The notes under the pieces: generated by a model
What the model was told of the DNA's origin: nothing
Seen by the model: only the letters and a program-made list of their open reading frames with translations
Databases searched by the model: none
Shown: positions 24,903 to 34,614 of the stretch, one piece after another
Layout: each line of letters begins with the position of its first letter
How positions within the stretch are numbered: the first letter of the stretch is position 1
Translations under genes and position numbers: made by a program
Assembly: GCF_003386535.1 (NCBI RefSeq)
Contig: NZ_QTTN01000015.1
Coordinates: 62,001 to 126,000, forward strand
Direction: 5' to 3'
Length of the DNA: 64,000 nucleotides
Source: Paenibacillus taihuensis
GTDB taxonomy: Bacteria; Bacillota; Bacilli; Paenibacillales; Paenibacillaceae

Positions 24903-26105
24903 TTAAGCTTGTTTGCTTCGCTTCGAACCTTCGCTCTCTGAACGGGGGCGTTTCTGTGATACAGACGGGTGCAGCGTTACTTTGTTCTTGCCGGTCGTTT
25001 TGGACTGGTACATCGCTTCGTCCGCTTGGCTGACGATCTCGGCTATCGAAGTGCCCTCACGGGAAATACTGACGCCGACGCTGATCGTGACCATCGTTTC
25101 TTTCTCGACTCGGCTGCGGATGGCTTCCGCAACATCTTCTGGCTTAACGCCAGGCGCCGCGATGAGACCTAGCAGCTCTTCGCCGCCATACCGTCCCGCT
25201 GTGCCGATACCGGCTGTCTCTTCTTTAATTATCTCAGCGACCTGCTTCAGAACGTTGTCTGCTTTATGATGGCCCTGCGTATCGTTCAGCTTCTTGAAGT
25301 TGTCGATATCGCAGAAGATGATCGCGATCCGTTTCATGTCTCGGAGCAGCTGCTCTGCCTTCTTATTGAAATGACGCCGGTTGTACAAGCTTGTTAAACC
25401 GTCGGTAATCGAAGATTGGAACGTCATCATCAGCCGTTCAAGCACCCATTCGAACAGGAGCAGGAACAGGAGCGTATAATAGACGATAGGCAGCAAATGA
25501 ATGAAGATGAGCAGCATCGGCTTCTCGCCGTGAAACACGTAGCTGTCAGCCATATCCGAGAGCTGGTAAACGAAATAGACGATCAGACTGGTCTGATAAT
25601 TGATCCGTTGGTCAACGCCGCGCAGATTGAGCAGAATGATAAAGTTCAGTATCAGTCCGTAGAAATCAAGCGCGAGCAGATCAACACCGCCTGGGGCGAT
25701 CGGTCCGCTCAGCATCTCAGGCTTATACGCAATCTGAGCTGCGGTAACAACTACGAGGCCAATTGCCATTAAGAAGAAAGGCATGCCCTTTAATCTTGAG
25801 GCAGGGCCGGTATATAATTTCATGAAAACAAAGTTTATAATAATAAAAGAAAGCAAGCTGACAAACGAGTACCCAATATGTAAGTAAGGTGAAGCGGACC
25901 ATTCAGGATCGGAGAGGCTGATCAATACGCCGTTCTGGATGATGATGAGCGGAAGCACGATTATGAGCACAAGATGCGTCTGATTTCGCCTATAGCTCTT
26001 GTACAGCTTCATGGCCATGAAGAGCATGAGCACGAGAATCGTCATCACGCAAGCGGATGCGAAGGTTTGACCGGCTTGTCCGGCGAGCCAGTGAACAAAT
26101 GTCAT
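24903..26105 (-). CDS. Membrane diguanylate cyclase (GGDEF domain)
   Basis: The 400-residue protein has about seven N-terminal membrane helices (residues 15-225) of no named sensor family. A GGDEF domain follows (about 230-385): DGLTSLYNRRHF, IIFCDIDNFKKLNDTQGHHK with both metal Asp residues, and the active-site motif GRYGGEELLGL. GGEEL is an accepted active form, so cyclic-di-GMP synthesis is likely. No RxxD inhibitory site is seen before the motif. A basic, Ser-rich tail (KRPRSESEGSKRSKQ) ends the protein. It is transcribed away from the glycosyltransferase gene. Confidence 0.9.
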   Translation of the reverse strand: MTFVHWLAGQAGQTFASACVMTILVLMLFMAMKLYKSYRRNQTHLVLIIVLPLIIIQNGVLISLSDPEWSASPYLHIGYSFVSLLSFIIINFVFMKLYTGPASRLKGMPFFLMAIGLVVVTAAQIAYKPEMLSGPIAPGGVDLLALDFYGLILNFIILLNLRGVDQRINYQTSLIVYFVYQLSDMADSYVFHGEKPMLLIFIHLLPIVYYTLLFLLLFEWVLERLMMTFQSSITDGLTSLYNRRHFNKKAEQLLRDMKRIAIIFCDIDNFKKLNDTQGHHKADNVLKQVAEIIKEETAGIGTAGRYGGEELLGLIAAPGVKPEDVAEAIRSRVEKETMVTISVGVSISREGTSIAEIVSQADEAMYQSKTTGKNKVTLHPSVSQKRPRSESEGSKRSKQA

Positions 26106-26258
26106 GTTTGAACCACCTAATCATGAGAGTAGACGCACGGTGCGGTATGGGGCATTTTGACCGATCCATCAGCTTTACAGAAACATATGTTCTAGTATAT
26201 CATGTTTTTTGCAGGTCGAGAAGTATATTGCAGGTTTGTTGAGGAGGTTCGCGGGCAC

Positions 26259-27401
26259 ATGAATATTTTGCAGGCACTGTTTTTTCCACCGGAGCAACCG
26301 GGCGGCGTGTCCTCAATGGTTCCCTACATTCAAGAGCGTTTTAACAAGATCGGCTGGCCGATGGAACTGTTCTCGCTGCCGAAGCGAGTTCGCGGCAAAG
26401 GTCAAGAAAGCGTCTCTTTCGACACATTTGATATAAGCAATTATGAGGGCAATCCTATTATTGATAAATATCTGCAAACATACCGCGATTACGTCTGGTG
26501 GACGAAGCTGCGGCTGAACAACAAGAAATTCGATCTCATTCACGCGCATCATCCGATTCCTGCGCTTGTCATGAAGCAGATTTTCCCGGATACGCCGCTC
26601 GTCATGACGATCCACTCCAGCTATGAACGAGAGCTGGTCCTGAATGGCAAAATCGCCGAAGGCGGCATGGAGCACAAGTTTCTCACGTCGCTCTACCGGG
26701 AGATTGAAACGAAGGCTGAACGGATCCTGACCGCATCGGAATCATTCCGCAATTACATGCGTCCATATGTGCAAGATGCAGACCGCATTGTCGTCATCCC
26801 GAACGGGTTTGATGAGAAGCGGTTCAAACCGATTTCCCACGAAAACGCGGTAGTACAGCTCATCACGGTTTGCCGCCTCGTTCCTGCGAAGGGGCTCGAT
26901 ATTCTGCTTCGCGCTTGCGCACAGCTGAAGGAACGCGGGCAGCCATTCGTTCTTCATATTATCGGCGACGGACCGATAAGACCTGAGCTCGAGCTGCTGG
27001 CGCAGCAGTTAAATTTGTATGACGACATTATTTTTTACGGCTATATGCTGCATCCGGAGGAGTTCATGCCGTTCTTCGACGTCTTCGTGCTCCCATCGCG
27101 GGCTGAGGCGTTCGGATCGGTATTCGCGGAGGCAGCGCTTTGCTGGCTCGCCCTTGTCGGAACGAATGTAGGCGGTATCGCGGAGCAGATCGATGATGGC
27201 ATCAATGGGTTGCTTGTTGAGCCTGAGAATCCGACTGCGCTAGCCAATGCGCTGGAGAAGGTCGTATCGGATCCGGATTTCCGCTATAACATGGCGAGAG
27301 CGGCGTGGAATAAAGCGAAGAAAGCTTATTCGCTGCAGCGTGTTATCGCGCAGTTGAAGCAAGTATATACCGAAATCAATCCAGGTGCTGTCGAATCATA
27401 A
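26259..27401 (+). CDS. Glycosyltransferase family 4 protein
   Basis: The 380-residue GT-B fold protein opens MNILQALFFPPEQPGGVSSM and has FDLIHAHHPIPALV (acceptor domain). The donor domain starts near ITVCRLVPAKGLDILLRACA, followed by HIIGDGPIRPELELLAQQL and PSRAEAFGSVFAEAALCWLA with the E-x7-E motif that binds the nucleotide sugar. ATG 26259 behind GAGGAGG is chosen; an in-frame ATG at 26202 has no ribosome site. Donor and acceptor are unknown. It lies 26 bases upstream of yhaO, so a shared transcript is likely although the functions seem unrelated. Confidence 0.88.
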   Translation: MNILQALFFPPEQPGGVSSMVPYIQERFNKIGWPMELFSLPKRVRGKGQESVSFDTFDISNYEGNPIIDKYLQTYRDYVWWTKLRLNNKKFDLIHAHHPIPALVMKQIFPDTPLVMTIHSSYERELVLNGKIAEGGMEHKFLTSLYREIETKAERILTASESFRNYMRPYVQDADRIVVIPNGFDEKRFKPISHENAVVQLITVCRLVPAKGLDILLRACAQLKERGQPFVLHIIGDGPIRPELELLAQQLNLYDDIIFYGYMLHPEEFMPFFDVFVLPSRAEAFGSVFAEAALCWLALVGTNVGGIAEQIDDGINGLLVEPENPTALANALEKVVSDPDFRYNMARAAWNKAKKAYSLQRVIAQLKQVYTEINPGAVES

Positions 27402-27426
27402 ACGTTATATAGAGGGGATAAGGGAC

Positions 27427-28812
27427 ATGGGAGTTCCATTTCGTTTCATGCATGCAGCCGATTTGCATGTCGACAGTCCGTTTCGCGGATTGACGGATGC
27501 ACCAGCTGAGGTGCGGGAAGCGCTCCAATCGTCCACCTTTCAAGCCGTAAGAAATTTAGTGGATACGGCGCTGTCGGAGGAAGTAGATTTCGTCGTTATC
27601 GCAGGCGATCTCTACGACTCGGCGGACCGCTCGCTGCGTGCGCAACTGTATTTGCAGCGGGAGTGGAAGAGGCTGCACGCCAAAGGTGTGCAGCTTTTTG
27701 TCATTCATGGCAACCATGATCCACTCTCAGGACAGCGGGCAAAGCTAGAGTGGCCGAAGTCTGTTCATTTCTATGGGTCCGAGAAGGTGGAGAAGGAAGC
27801 GGCTTACACGAAGTCAGGGGAGCTTGCCGCTTATGTACACGGCATCTCTTATGGCACAAGGTCGGTTACGGAAAATTTGGCTGCGAGATATGAGGCTGAC
27901 GGCGGAAGCGGCGTCTATCAGATCGCAATGCTCCACGGCAATGTGGACGGGCAGGAGGGGCACGACCCTTACTCGCCATGCAGCTTATCCGAGCTTGCCG
28001 GTTCTGGTTTTCACTATTGGGCGCTAGGTCATATTCATGGTCGAGCAGTTCTACATACATATCCGCATGTCGTCTATTCAGGCAACACTCAGGGCAGACA
28101 TTCGAAGGAAACGGGGGCAAAAGGCTGCTATATTGTCGATGTGTCCGCTTCTTATGAGACGGAGCTGAAGTTCGTCCCTCTCGATGCCGTCAGATGGGAG
28201 AACATTGTTGTTCAAATTGCTGGCATTGAATCGGAACAAGTATTGCTCATGACATTGGAAAAGGCAGCTCTGGAGGCTGCTTCTGGCTGTGAGAGACGAT
28301 CGAGCATGCTGAGATTGAGCTTGGAAGGCAGAGGACCGCTGCATCATCGTTTATCGGATGCGACCTTCGTGCAAGAGCTGCTCATGGGCATTCGAGAACG
28401 GATCGCAGAGATTAATGAATGGCAAGGGAACGCTTCCGAGCCTTGGTGTTGGATCTATCGAATTGAGACCGCTTCAGGCGCTGAACTGGATCTGGAGCTG
28501 CTCGGAAGAGAGGACAGCTTCACAGGCGAGCTCATTCGAAGCAGCATGTCCATTGAGAATGACGATGACGCTCTTGAGGAGCTTGTTAGTGAAGCGCTGC
28601 AGCCTTTGTATGCAAATGCGAGGCTGCGCAAGCTGGTTCGGTCCAGGCAGGATGAGCGTTCAAGGCAGTGGCTGGCAGGAGCAAGGGAGCTCGCTGCAGG
28701 GCTCTTGCTTGAGGATGCGGCAGTCAAAGATGGAGATAAAACGGCGGACTCGTTAGGGAAAGCAGGAGCGAAGACCGAGGACTCGGGGCAAGAAAGGGGC
28801 GATGGCGTATGA
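27427..28812 (+). CDS. yhaO: DNA repair exonuclease, Mre11/SbcD-like YhaO
   Basis: The 461-residue protein begins FRFMHAADLHVDSPFRGL, the first metal motif (D-x-H) of calcineurin-type nucleases. VIAGDLYDSADRSL, FVIHGNHDPLSG, AMLHGNVDG and WALGHIHGRAVL then complete the metal site as in Mre11/SbcD. The C-terminal part (about 270-440) is the YhaO accessory region, ending in a variable charged tail. YhaO pairs with the YhaN ATPase in Bacillota, by analogy with SbcCD, to process DNA ends. The stop overlaps the yhaN start by four bases. ATG 27427 behind GAGGGGATAAGGGA is chosen over an earlier in-frame start. Confidence 0.92.
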   Translation: MGVPFRFMHAADLHVDSPFRGLTDAPAEVREALQSSTFQAVRNLVDTALSEEVDFVVIAGDLYDSADRSLRAQLYLQREWKRLHAKGVQLFVIHGNHDPLSGQRAKLEWPKSVHFYGSEKVEKEAAYTKSGELAAYVHGISYGTRSVTENLAARYEADGGSGVYQIAMLHGNVDGQEGHDPYSPCSLSELAGSGFHYWALGHIHGRAVLHTYPHVVYSGNTQGRHSKETGAKGCYIVDVSASYETELKFVPLDAVRWENIVVQIAGIESEQVLLMTLEKAALEAASGCERRSSMLRLSLEGRGPLHHRLSDATFVQELLMGIRERIAEINEWQGNASEPWCWIYRIETASGAELDLELLGREDSFTGELIRSSMSIENDDDALEELVSEALQPLYANARLRKLVRSRQDERSRQWLAGARELAAGLLLEDAAVKDGDKTADSLGKAGAKTEDSGQERGDGV

Positions 28813-31800
28813 GGCTGCGAGGCATACATATCGACGGCTTCGGGAAGCTGAGAGACCGGAATTATCGCTTCGATGCGCCGGTTACGATCGTCTACGGGCA
28901 GAATGAAGCGGGCAAAAGCACGATGATGGGCTTCATTCGCACGATGCTGTTCGGCTTCGCCAGCAAAGGGAATCCGGCAGAACGGCTGGAGCCCGTTAAT
29001 GGCGGCAGGCATGGAGGAAGGCTGTTCGTAGAGAATGAGGACGGAGCCCGCTATATATTGGCGCGTTATGGCGAAGCATCGAGCAAAATCAACGTTCGAG
29101 CGGATAGCGCTGGCGATGGAGCAGCGCTTGGAGCGGATGTGCTCACGCAGCAGCAGTGGGAGCGAATGTTCCTTGGAGGCGTCAATGAACGGCTGTTCCG
29201 GGAGCTGTTCGCGATCACGCTCTCAGAGCTGCAGGCAATCGGCATGCTCGAAGGGGACGAGCTTGGCAAGCAGCTGTATCACGCCGGCTGGAATGGCGGC
29301 GGAGCTATCGCGAAGACGGAGAAGCTGCTATCCGCACAGCTGGACAGTCTGTATCGCCCTCGCGGAAGCACACAGCAAATGAATAAGCTGGTGAAAGCGC
29401 TGGAAGAGACGGAGACGCAGCTTAGACAGCTGGAGGACGGCATTGCAGCGTACAATACGCTGTCTGAGGAGCTCGCGGAAGCCGAAGGAGAGCAAGCACA
29501 AGTGGAGCGCATCCTGCCAGGGCTGCGCGAACGTGAGCATTTGCTTGCACGGGCAGCCGAGCTGCGGGAGATATGGCTGGAGCGTTCGGCGCTTCTCCAT
29601 GAGCAGACGGCAATTGGCGACACGCCTAAGCTTGCTGCGAATGCGCGATCCCGCTGGGAACTTATTGCTGCGGAGCTTCATCGCGTGAAGCAGGAGCTGG
29701 ATGGGGGGAATGGACTTGCTGACCGGCAGCGGCGAGAATTCGCAGCGTTGATCGTCGACGACGAACTGTTGTCGCGAAAGCCGGAGATCGAGTCGCTGAT
29801 GCTGTCAGCGGAAAATATGAACACAGGGCGCCACACGCTCATCGAGCTGACGGCAGAAGCTCGGGCGGATATGGAAGCTGTGCGCCGGTTAATCGCGCAG
29901 ATTTCGCCGGAATGGACGGAGGCTTCGCTGCGTTCGTTCCAATCGGGTGTCGCGGAGAGGGAAGCGGTCCGAAACTTCCGCGCGGCGCTGCAGGAGCGGG
30001 AGAGAACGGTCGCTCAAGCTGAAGCGGAGCTGCGCGCTTCCGCTGCACAGCTGAGGGAAGCGGATGGGCAGCTCTTGGAGCTGAGCGTCGGTGTCGCTGA
30101 CCCTGAGAAGCAGGAGTATGAGATTGGGCTGCTTCCTCAGACGTTGGAGGCGCTGCGCAGCGCCTCCAGGCAGTTCGAGGAAGCGTGGCATGAGCTTGCG
30201 CTTGCGCAGGTTCGCGCGCAAAGCGGTGATGGTGCTGCTGCTGCGCGGCGGCTTGTGCCTAGCGCAGCTTGGTGGATTGCCAGCGGAGTGACGGCCGCTG
30301 GCGCTGGTTTGTTTGCCGCGGCGGGCTGGCCGGCCGCGGCCGCAGCCGCCGGGGTTCTGGCGGCTGCGCTGGCGGCGCCGCCGCTGCTGCGCCTGGCGCA
30401 GCGGCAGCCGCAAGCCGCGGCCGCAGGCGCGCGCGCCATGGCGGCGCAGCCGGGCCGTGCGCGGCGCGGGCGTGAGCCAGCGCCAGCGGCGCCAGCGCTG
30501 GCTGCGGCTGCGGTGCACGCGCAGCCGCTTGCAGCCGCGCAGCGGCGCGTCGCGGCCGCGCTGCAGCAGCTCGCGCGCGAGCCCGAGCCGCTGCTGCACG
30601 GCCTGCTCGCGGCGAGCGCAGCGCCGCCGCCGGCGCTGGCTGCGGCGCACAGCGAAGCCGCCGCAGCAGCGCAGCACATGCCGCTTCGCGGCTCCACAAC
30701 CGCCGGCGCCGCTGACCCGGCACCGCTGCTCTCGCGCCTGCGCGCTGCGATCGACGCGCGGCAGGACGAGCTCCGCGCCAGCGCCGGCACCGCGGAGCGC
30801 GCTCGCGAGCTCTCGCGCCGGCAAGCCCGGCTGCGCGCGCAGCATGATGTCGCACGAGCCGCGGCAGAGCACGCGGCCGAAGCGGCTGAAGCAATCGCGG
30901 CCAAGTGGCGCGATTGGCTTGAAACAAGGCAGCTCCGGGCGGAGCTAACGACCGAAGCTGCCCTCGAATCCTACGATCTCGCGGAGCAAGCGCAGCTTCG
31001 ATTACAAGCCTACGACCGCGCCGCAAGCAAGGCGGCGCGGCTGGAGGAGCAGCTTGCGGATTACGAGCAAGCTGTGTTCCAGCTGGCGGAAGCATTCCCG
31101 GCCGTATGCTACCGGGCGCATGGCGATGCGACCGCTGCGCTTCGGCTGCTGCAGGCAGAGCTGGACAACCAGAGCTTGCTGGCTAGGCGGAAGGAAGAGC
31201 TGCAGCGCCAGCTGGCTGACCAAGAGATGCAGCTCTCGCAGCAGAGCAGGATTGCCGAAGAGCTGACAGCCAAACAGCTCCAATGGTTCCAAGCTGCACA
31301 TGCAGCGAATGAACTGGAATGGCTCGATGCACTAGAGCGCTCAGAGCGGCTTGGTGCGATTGAGAATGCTCTGTTTAAACTGGATGCTCAATTGACCGCT
31401 GGTTTATCTCTGTACCAGCGTGAACAACTTGAGAGCTGGTATGCGGAATTTGACGAAAGTCAGCTTGATCGAATGAAGGTTGAGGCAGGGGAGGATCTGC
31501 GCCGGAACGAAGCGCGCAGTATGGAGCTTCTTGAGCATATCGGCCGGCTGCGGCAGCGAATGGAGCAGCTGCTTCAGAGCAGTGACAGGCAGCGGCTGAC
31601 GATGGATCGCGAGCAGACGACCGCCTCGCTGGAACAGCTCGTTGACCGCTATGCTGTGTTATCGGTCAGCATGGCGATGATTCGCCGGACGAAGCGAATT
31701 ATGGAGGAGCAGCGCCAGCCGGCAGTGCTGCGCGAAGCATCTAGAATGTTGAGCGTGATGTCGGGAGGGAAATACAAGCGAATTTGGCTGCATGAAGAGA

Positions 31801-32114
31801 AACAGGCCATCTCCCTGGAAACGGAAGACAGCCGTATTGTGGAAAGTATATATTTGAGCAGGGGGACCGCGGAGCAGCTCTATCTTGCGATGCGTCTTGC
31901 ACTCGCGGAAGAGGCTTCCTCTGTCCACGCTTTGCCGCTCATTCTAGACGATCCACTTGTCAATTTTGACTATGGAAGACTCGTGGGTTCCGCAGCGGTT
32001 CTGAAAGAAATAGCCGAGCGCAGACAGATCATCTTATTCACTTGTCACGCACACATGCGAGATGCCTTGTATGAGAGCATCCCAGATGCAGCAACCATCG
32101 AACTTTCTTCATAG
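28809..32114 (+). CDS. yhaN: SMC/Rad50-like ATPase YhaN
   Basis: The 1101-residue protein has a split ABC ATPase with long coiled coils between. Walker A is IVYGQNEAGKSTMM (about residue 30), the signature is LSRGTAEQLYLAMRLAL, and Walker B is LPLILDDPLVNFD near the C-terminus. The middle (about residues 475-700) is extreme. It starts with a hydrophobic Ala/Gly/Trp segment that probably makes a membrane hairpin, as reported for YhaN relatives, and then becomes an Ala/Arg/Pro-rich, very G+C-rich stretch before the second coiled coil. It should partner YhaO in DNA end processing. Translation is coupled to yhaO. Confidence 0.9.
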   Translation: MRLRGIHIDGFGKLRDRNYRFDAPVTIVYGQNEAGKSTMMGFIRTMLFGFASKGNPAERLEPVNGGRHGGRLFVENEDGARYILARYGEASSKINVRADSAGDGAALGADVLTQQQWERMFLGGVNERLFRELFAITLSELQAIGMLEGDELGKQLYHAGWNGGGAIAKTEKLLSAQLDSLYRPRGSTQQMNKLVKALEETETQLRQLEDGIAAYNTLSEELAEAEGEQAQVERILPGLREREHLLARAAELREIWLERSALLHEQTAIGDTPKLAANARSRWELIAAELHRVKQELDGGNGLADRQRREFAALIVDDELLSRKPEIESLMLSAENMNTGRHTLIELTAEARADMEAVRRLIAQISPEWTEASLRSFQSGVAEREAVRNFRAALQERERTVAQAEAELRASAAQLREADGQLLELSVGVADPEKQEYEIGLLPQTLEALRSASRQFEEAWHELALAQVRAQSGDGAAAARRLVPSAAWWIASGVTAAGAGLFAAAGWPAAAAAAGVLAAALAAPPLLRLAQRQPQAAAAGARAMAAQPGRARRGREPAPAAPALAAAAVHAQPLAAAQRRVAAALQQLAREPEPLLHGLLAASAAPPPALAAAHSEAAAAAQHMPLRGSTTAGAADPAPLLSRLRAAIDARQDELRASAGTAERARELSRRQARLRAQHDVARAAAEHAAEAAEAIAAKWRDWLETRQLRAELTTEAALESYDLAEQAQLRLQAYDRAASKAARLEEQLADYEQAVFQLAEAFPAVCYRAHGDATAALRLLQAELDNQSLLARRKEELQRQLADQEMQLSQQSRIAEELTAKQLQWFQAAHAANELEWLDALERSERLGAIENALFKLDAQLTAGLSLYQREQLESWYAEFDESQLDRMKVEAGEDLRRNEARSMELLEHIGRLRQRMEQLLQSSDRQRLTMDREQTTASLEQLVDRYAVLSVSMAMIRRTKRIMEEQRQPAVLREASRMLSVMSGGKYKRIWLHEEKQAISLETEDSRIVESIYLSRGTAEQLYLAMRLALAEEASSVHALPLILDDPLVNFDYGRLVGSAAVLKEIAERRQIILFTCHAHMRDALYESIPDAATIELSS

Positions 32115-32177
32115 CTGCCTTGGCTTTCTTTATTCTCAATTACGCCGCCTAGGCCTTATTATTTCCGCTCTTACAAT

Positions 32178-33221
32178 CTAATCCCCAAGCGGCGGCCGCT
32201 GCCGAATAAGCAGCGCCAGCCATCCAAGGCTGATCAGTCCGAACAGCGGATACAGCGTTGAGAGCAGCGGGCCGAAGCCGATTTGACTGGCGACGTAGCA
32301 GCAGGCAAGGGTGATGAGGGTGAGCAGCGTCCGGGAGACTTTGAGCCGTTCCTGCAGCTGCAGAGTAAGACCGTAAATGTCCGCGATGAGCGTCGTGAAG
32401 ATCTCCGCGAAGATGAGGAAAATATAAATCCACTGGATGCCATGTCCGAGCTGGCGTGCAATACCGCCCATTGGGATGGCGTACTGCTGGATGCCTGGCA
32501 TGTAGACGGACAAGGCGATATGACCTGCAATGAGCATGAAGCCGATGCCGATTCCACCGACCCAAGAGCCGTATACGATCGTCTTCCGGTCCTGCATTTC
32601 CGCCCCGAGCGGAACGAGCACCGCTTGTGCCATGGATAGGTTAAAGGCAGCGTACAAGAACGGCGAAGCCCAGAGCGAGATGATCGAATGATCACTGCTA
32701 AGGAGCAGCCATCTATTTGAGCCGGGCGTCTGAACCGTATCGATAATGATGAGCACTGTGAACAACAGCATGACCGGCACGACGATCGCATTGACGGCGA
32801 GAATGGCTTTCATCCCTTTGCGGAGCAGCAGAAAGCAGCCGAAGATCGTAATAAGCAGGCCGGACTGGTAGGACAGATTCCAATTTTCCGAGAAAATGGC
32901 TCCTGCGCCTGCGAGCATGACCGCACAGACGCCGAACAGGACAAGCAGCATGAAATGGCTGACCCATCGTCCGTAACGTTCGCCGAACAGCACTTTATTG
33001 ACATCCTCATACGATTTGGCCCGGATATCGCTGGCGATCAGCATCATTTTGGCGCCTAACCATATGAACATCAGCGTCGCCAGAAAGATGGTAATCGCGC
33101 CAGGGAAGCCGAATCGCGTAAAAAACTGCAAAATTTCCTGGCCCGTTGCAAACCCTGCGCCTACAATTGTACCCATATACGTAAACGCAATTTGCAATAC
33201 TTTGCTCGTCCGTTTCATCAT
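32178..33221 (-). CDS. YkvI-family membrane transporter
   Basis: The 347-residue protein has about ten membrane helices and the YkvI (COG3949) opening QIAFTYMGTIVGAGFATGQE, with the glycine-rich unwound first helix typical of LeuT-fold carriers. FNLSMAQAVLVPLGAEMQDR and PMGGIARQLGHGIQWIYIFL are family features. Substrates are not established. It converges with yhaN and diverges from the ArsB-like gene. Its ribosome site on the minus strand is TAGGAGG. Confidence 0.85.
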   Translation of the reverse strand: MMKRTSKVLQIAFTYMGTIVGAGFATGQEILQFFTRFGFPGAITIFLATLMFIWLGAKMMLIASDIRAKSYEDVNKVLFGERYGRWVSHFMLLVLFGVCAVMLAGAGAIFSENWNLSYQSGLLITIFGCFLLLRKGMKAILAVNAIVVPVMLLFTVLIIIDTVQTPGSNRWLLLSSDHSIISLWASPFLYAAFNLSMAQAVLVPLGAEMQDRKTIVYGSWVGGIGIGFMLIAGHIALSVYMPGIQQYAIPMGGIARQLGHGIQWIYIFLIFAEIFTTLIADIYGLTLQLQERLKVSRTLLTLITLACCYVASQIGFGPLLSTLYPLFGLISLGWLALLIRQRPPLGD

Positions 33222-33327
33222 TTAAGCCACGACCTCCTATTTCCCCTTACGACACTTATTAACAAGGTATGTCCAAAGAGGGACGGGCATGACTATAATC
33301 ACAGGTTAGCGAGTTGATCCTGCTCAC

Positions 33328-34614
33328 ATGAATATCGCAATTGCGGTCAGCGTCTTTTCCGCATCGCTTGCACTTATTGTTTGGCGGCCTCGTGGCATTC
33401 ATGAAGCCATAGTGGCACTCATAGGCGCACTACTATTATTCGCAGCAAGACTGCTCGCTCCGGCGGATGCCGCCTATATATGGGGCTTCGTGTGGGACGC
33501 GACATTCTCGCTTATCGGCATTATGTTATTTACTTCGCTTCTCGATGCGAACGGATTTTTCCGCTGGGCAGCGCTTCATATCGTACGCCGGTTTCATCAT
33601 CATCAGCTAACGCTGCTGGTTCTTCTCTGCTTGCTCGCAGCAAGCATCACGATCTTCTTCAATAATGACGGCACCATTCTGATCATGATCCCGATCGTGC
33701 TGGAGGTCACTTCGCTGCTCGCGTTGTCTCGGAAGACGAGGATCGCATTTTTGCTGGGCGTTGGACTGATGGCAGATACGGCAAGCGCGCCGCTTATGAT
33801 GAGCAACTTGACCAATATCCTCACCGCAGACTTCTTCAATATCTCGTTTGGTGAGTATGCAAGGACGATGCTGCTGCCTGGCTTAAGCGCCATTGTCGGC
33901 ACTGTGGCTGTAACTGCAGCTTTCTTCGGCAAAAGCATTCGAAGGGAAGAGCACAGATCGGAGGCGCCGCAGTCGTTTCCTGAGCCAGCTTCGGTAATCG
34001 GCAGCAGGCCGCTGTTCATTCTATCGTGGCTCATCATGGGTGCAATGCTGGTGGGGTATTTGCTTGCGGAGAGGCTGCACGTACAGGTGGCAGTCATTGC
34101 ACTTGGAGGTGCGGCCATTCAGTGGCTGGCATGCATGTTCGCTCGCCAAGGGAATGTACGGCGAACGATTCGTGAAACGCCGTGGCTCATTATCGTCTTT
34201 GCTCTATCCATGAACTTGATCGTCTACAGCTTATATTTGCATGGGGCAATATCGTGGTTCCCCGAGCTGCTAAAACCTCTCGTACAGCATGGGGAGTTCG
34301 TGGGCATTCTGGGTTCGGGGCTTGTCTTCTCGTTGTTGAGCGCGGCGGTGAATAATCTGCCAGCCGTGCTTGTGTCCTCTCTCGCCATTTCGCATACGGG
34401 AGGGCCTGATTACTTGCCGTTTGCGAGCTTGCTCGGCACATCGGTAGGTGCCAAGCTGACCCCGATCGGTTCGCTCGCAACGCTGCTGTGGATGCAGCTG
34501 CTCCGCAGGGGCGGCATCGAGATCTCCTGGCGGGAGTACGGCAAGCTCGGCTTGCTGCTGACGATGCCGATCCTGTTCGTAGCGCTCGTTACACTCTGGC
34601 TAGTTTGGATTTGA
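33328..34614 (+). CDS. arsB: ArsB/NhaD-type anion efflux permease
   Basis: The 428-residue protein has about twelve membrane helices and ArsB-like motifs: HEAIVALIGALLLF, WDATFSLIGIMLFTSLLDAN, IFFNNDGTILIMIPIV (the asparagine-rich half-helix of the carrier site), and AAVNNLPAVLVSSLAI with TSVGAKLTPIGSLATLLW in the second repeat. ArsB exports arsenite or antimonite. No arsR, arsC or arsA lies beside it, so the substrate could be another anion. The ribosome site is weak. The last 15 bases overlap the converging lipoprotein gene. Confidence 0.8.
   Translation: MNIAIAVSVFSASLALIVWRPRGIHEAIVALIGALLLFAARLLAPADAAYIWGFVWDATFSLIGIMLFTSLLDANGFFRWAALHIVRRFHHHQLTLLVLLCLLAASITIFFNNDGTILIMIPIVLEVTSLLALSRKTRIAFLLGVGLMADTASAPLMMSNLTNILTADFFNISFGEYARTMLLPGLSAIVGTVAVTAAFFGKSIRREEHRSEAPQSFPEPASVIGSRPLFILSWLIMGAMLVGYLLAERLHVQVAVIALGGAAIQWLACMFARQGNVRRTIRETPWLIIVFALSMNLIVYSLYLHGAISWFPELLKPLVQHGEFVGILGSGLVFSLLSAAVNNLPAVLVSSLAISHTGGPDYLPFASLLGTSVGAKLTPIGSLATLLWMQLLRRGGIEISWREYGKLGLLLTMPILFVALVTLWLVWI

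Noticed and set aside
29889-31095. Several long open frames (up to 327 codons) opposite yhaN
   Set aside because: They are Ala/Arg-rich and arise from the very G+C-rich segment of yhaN, where stop codons are rare in every frame.
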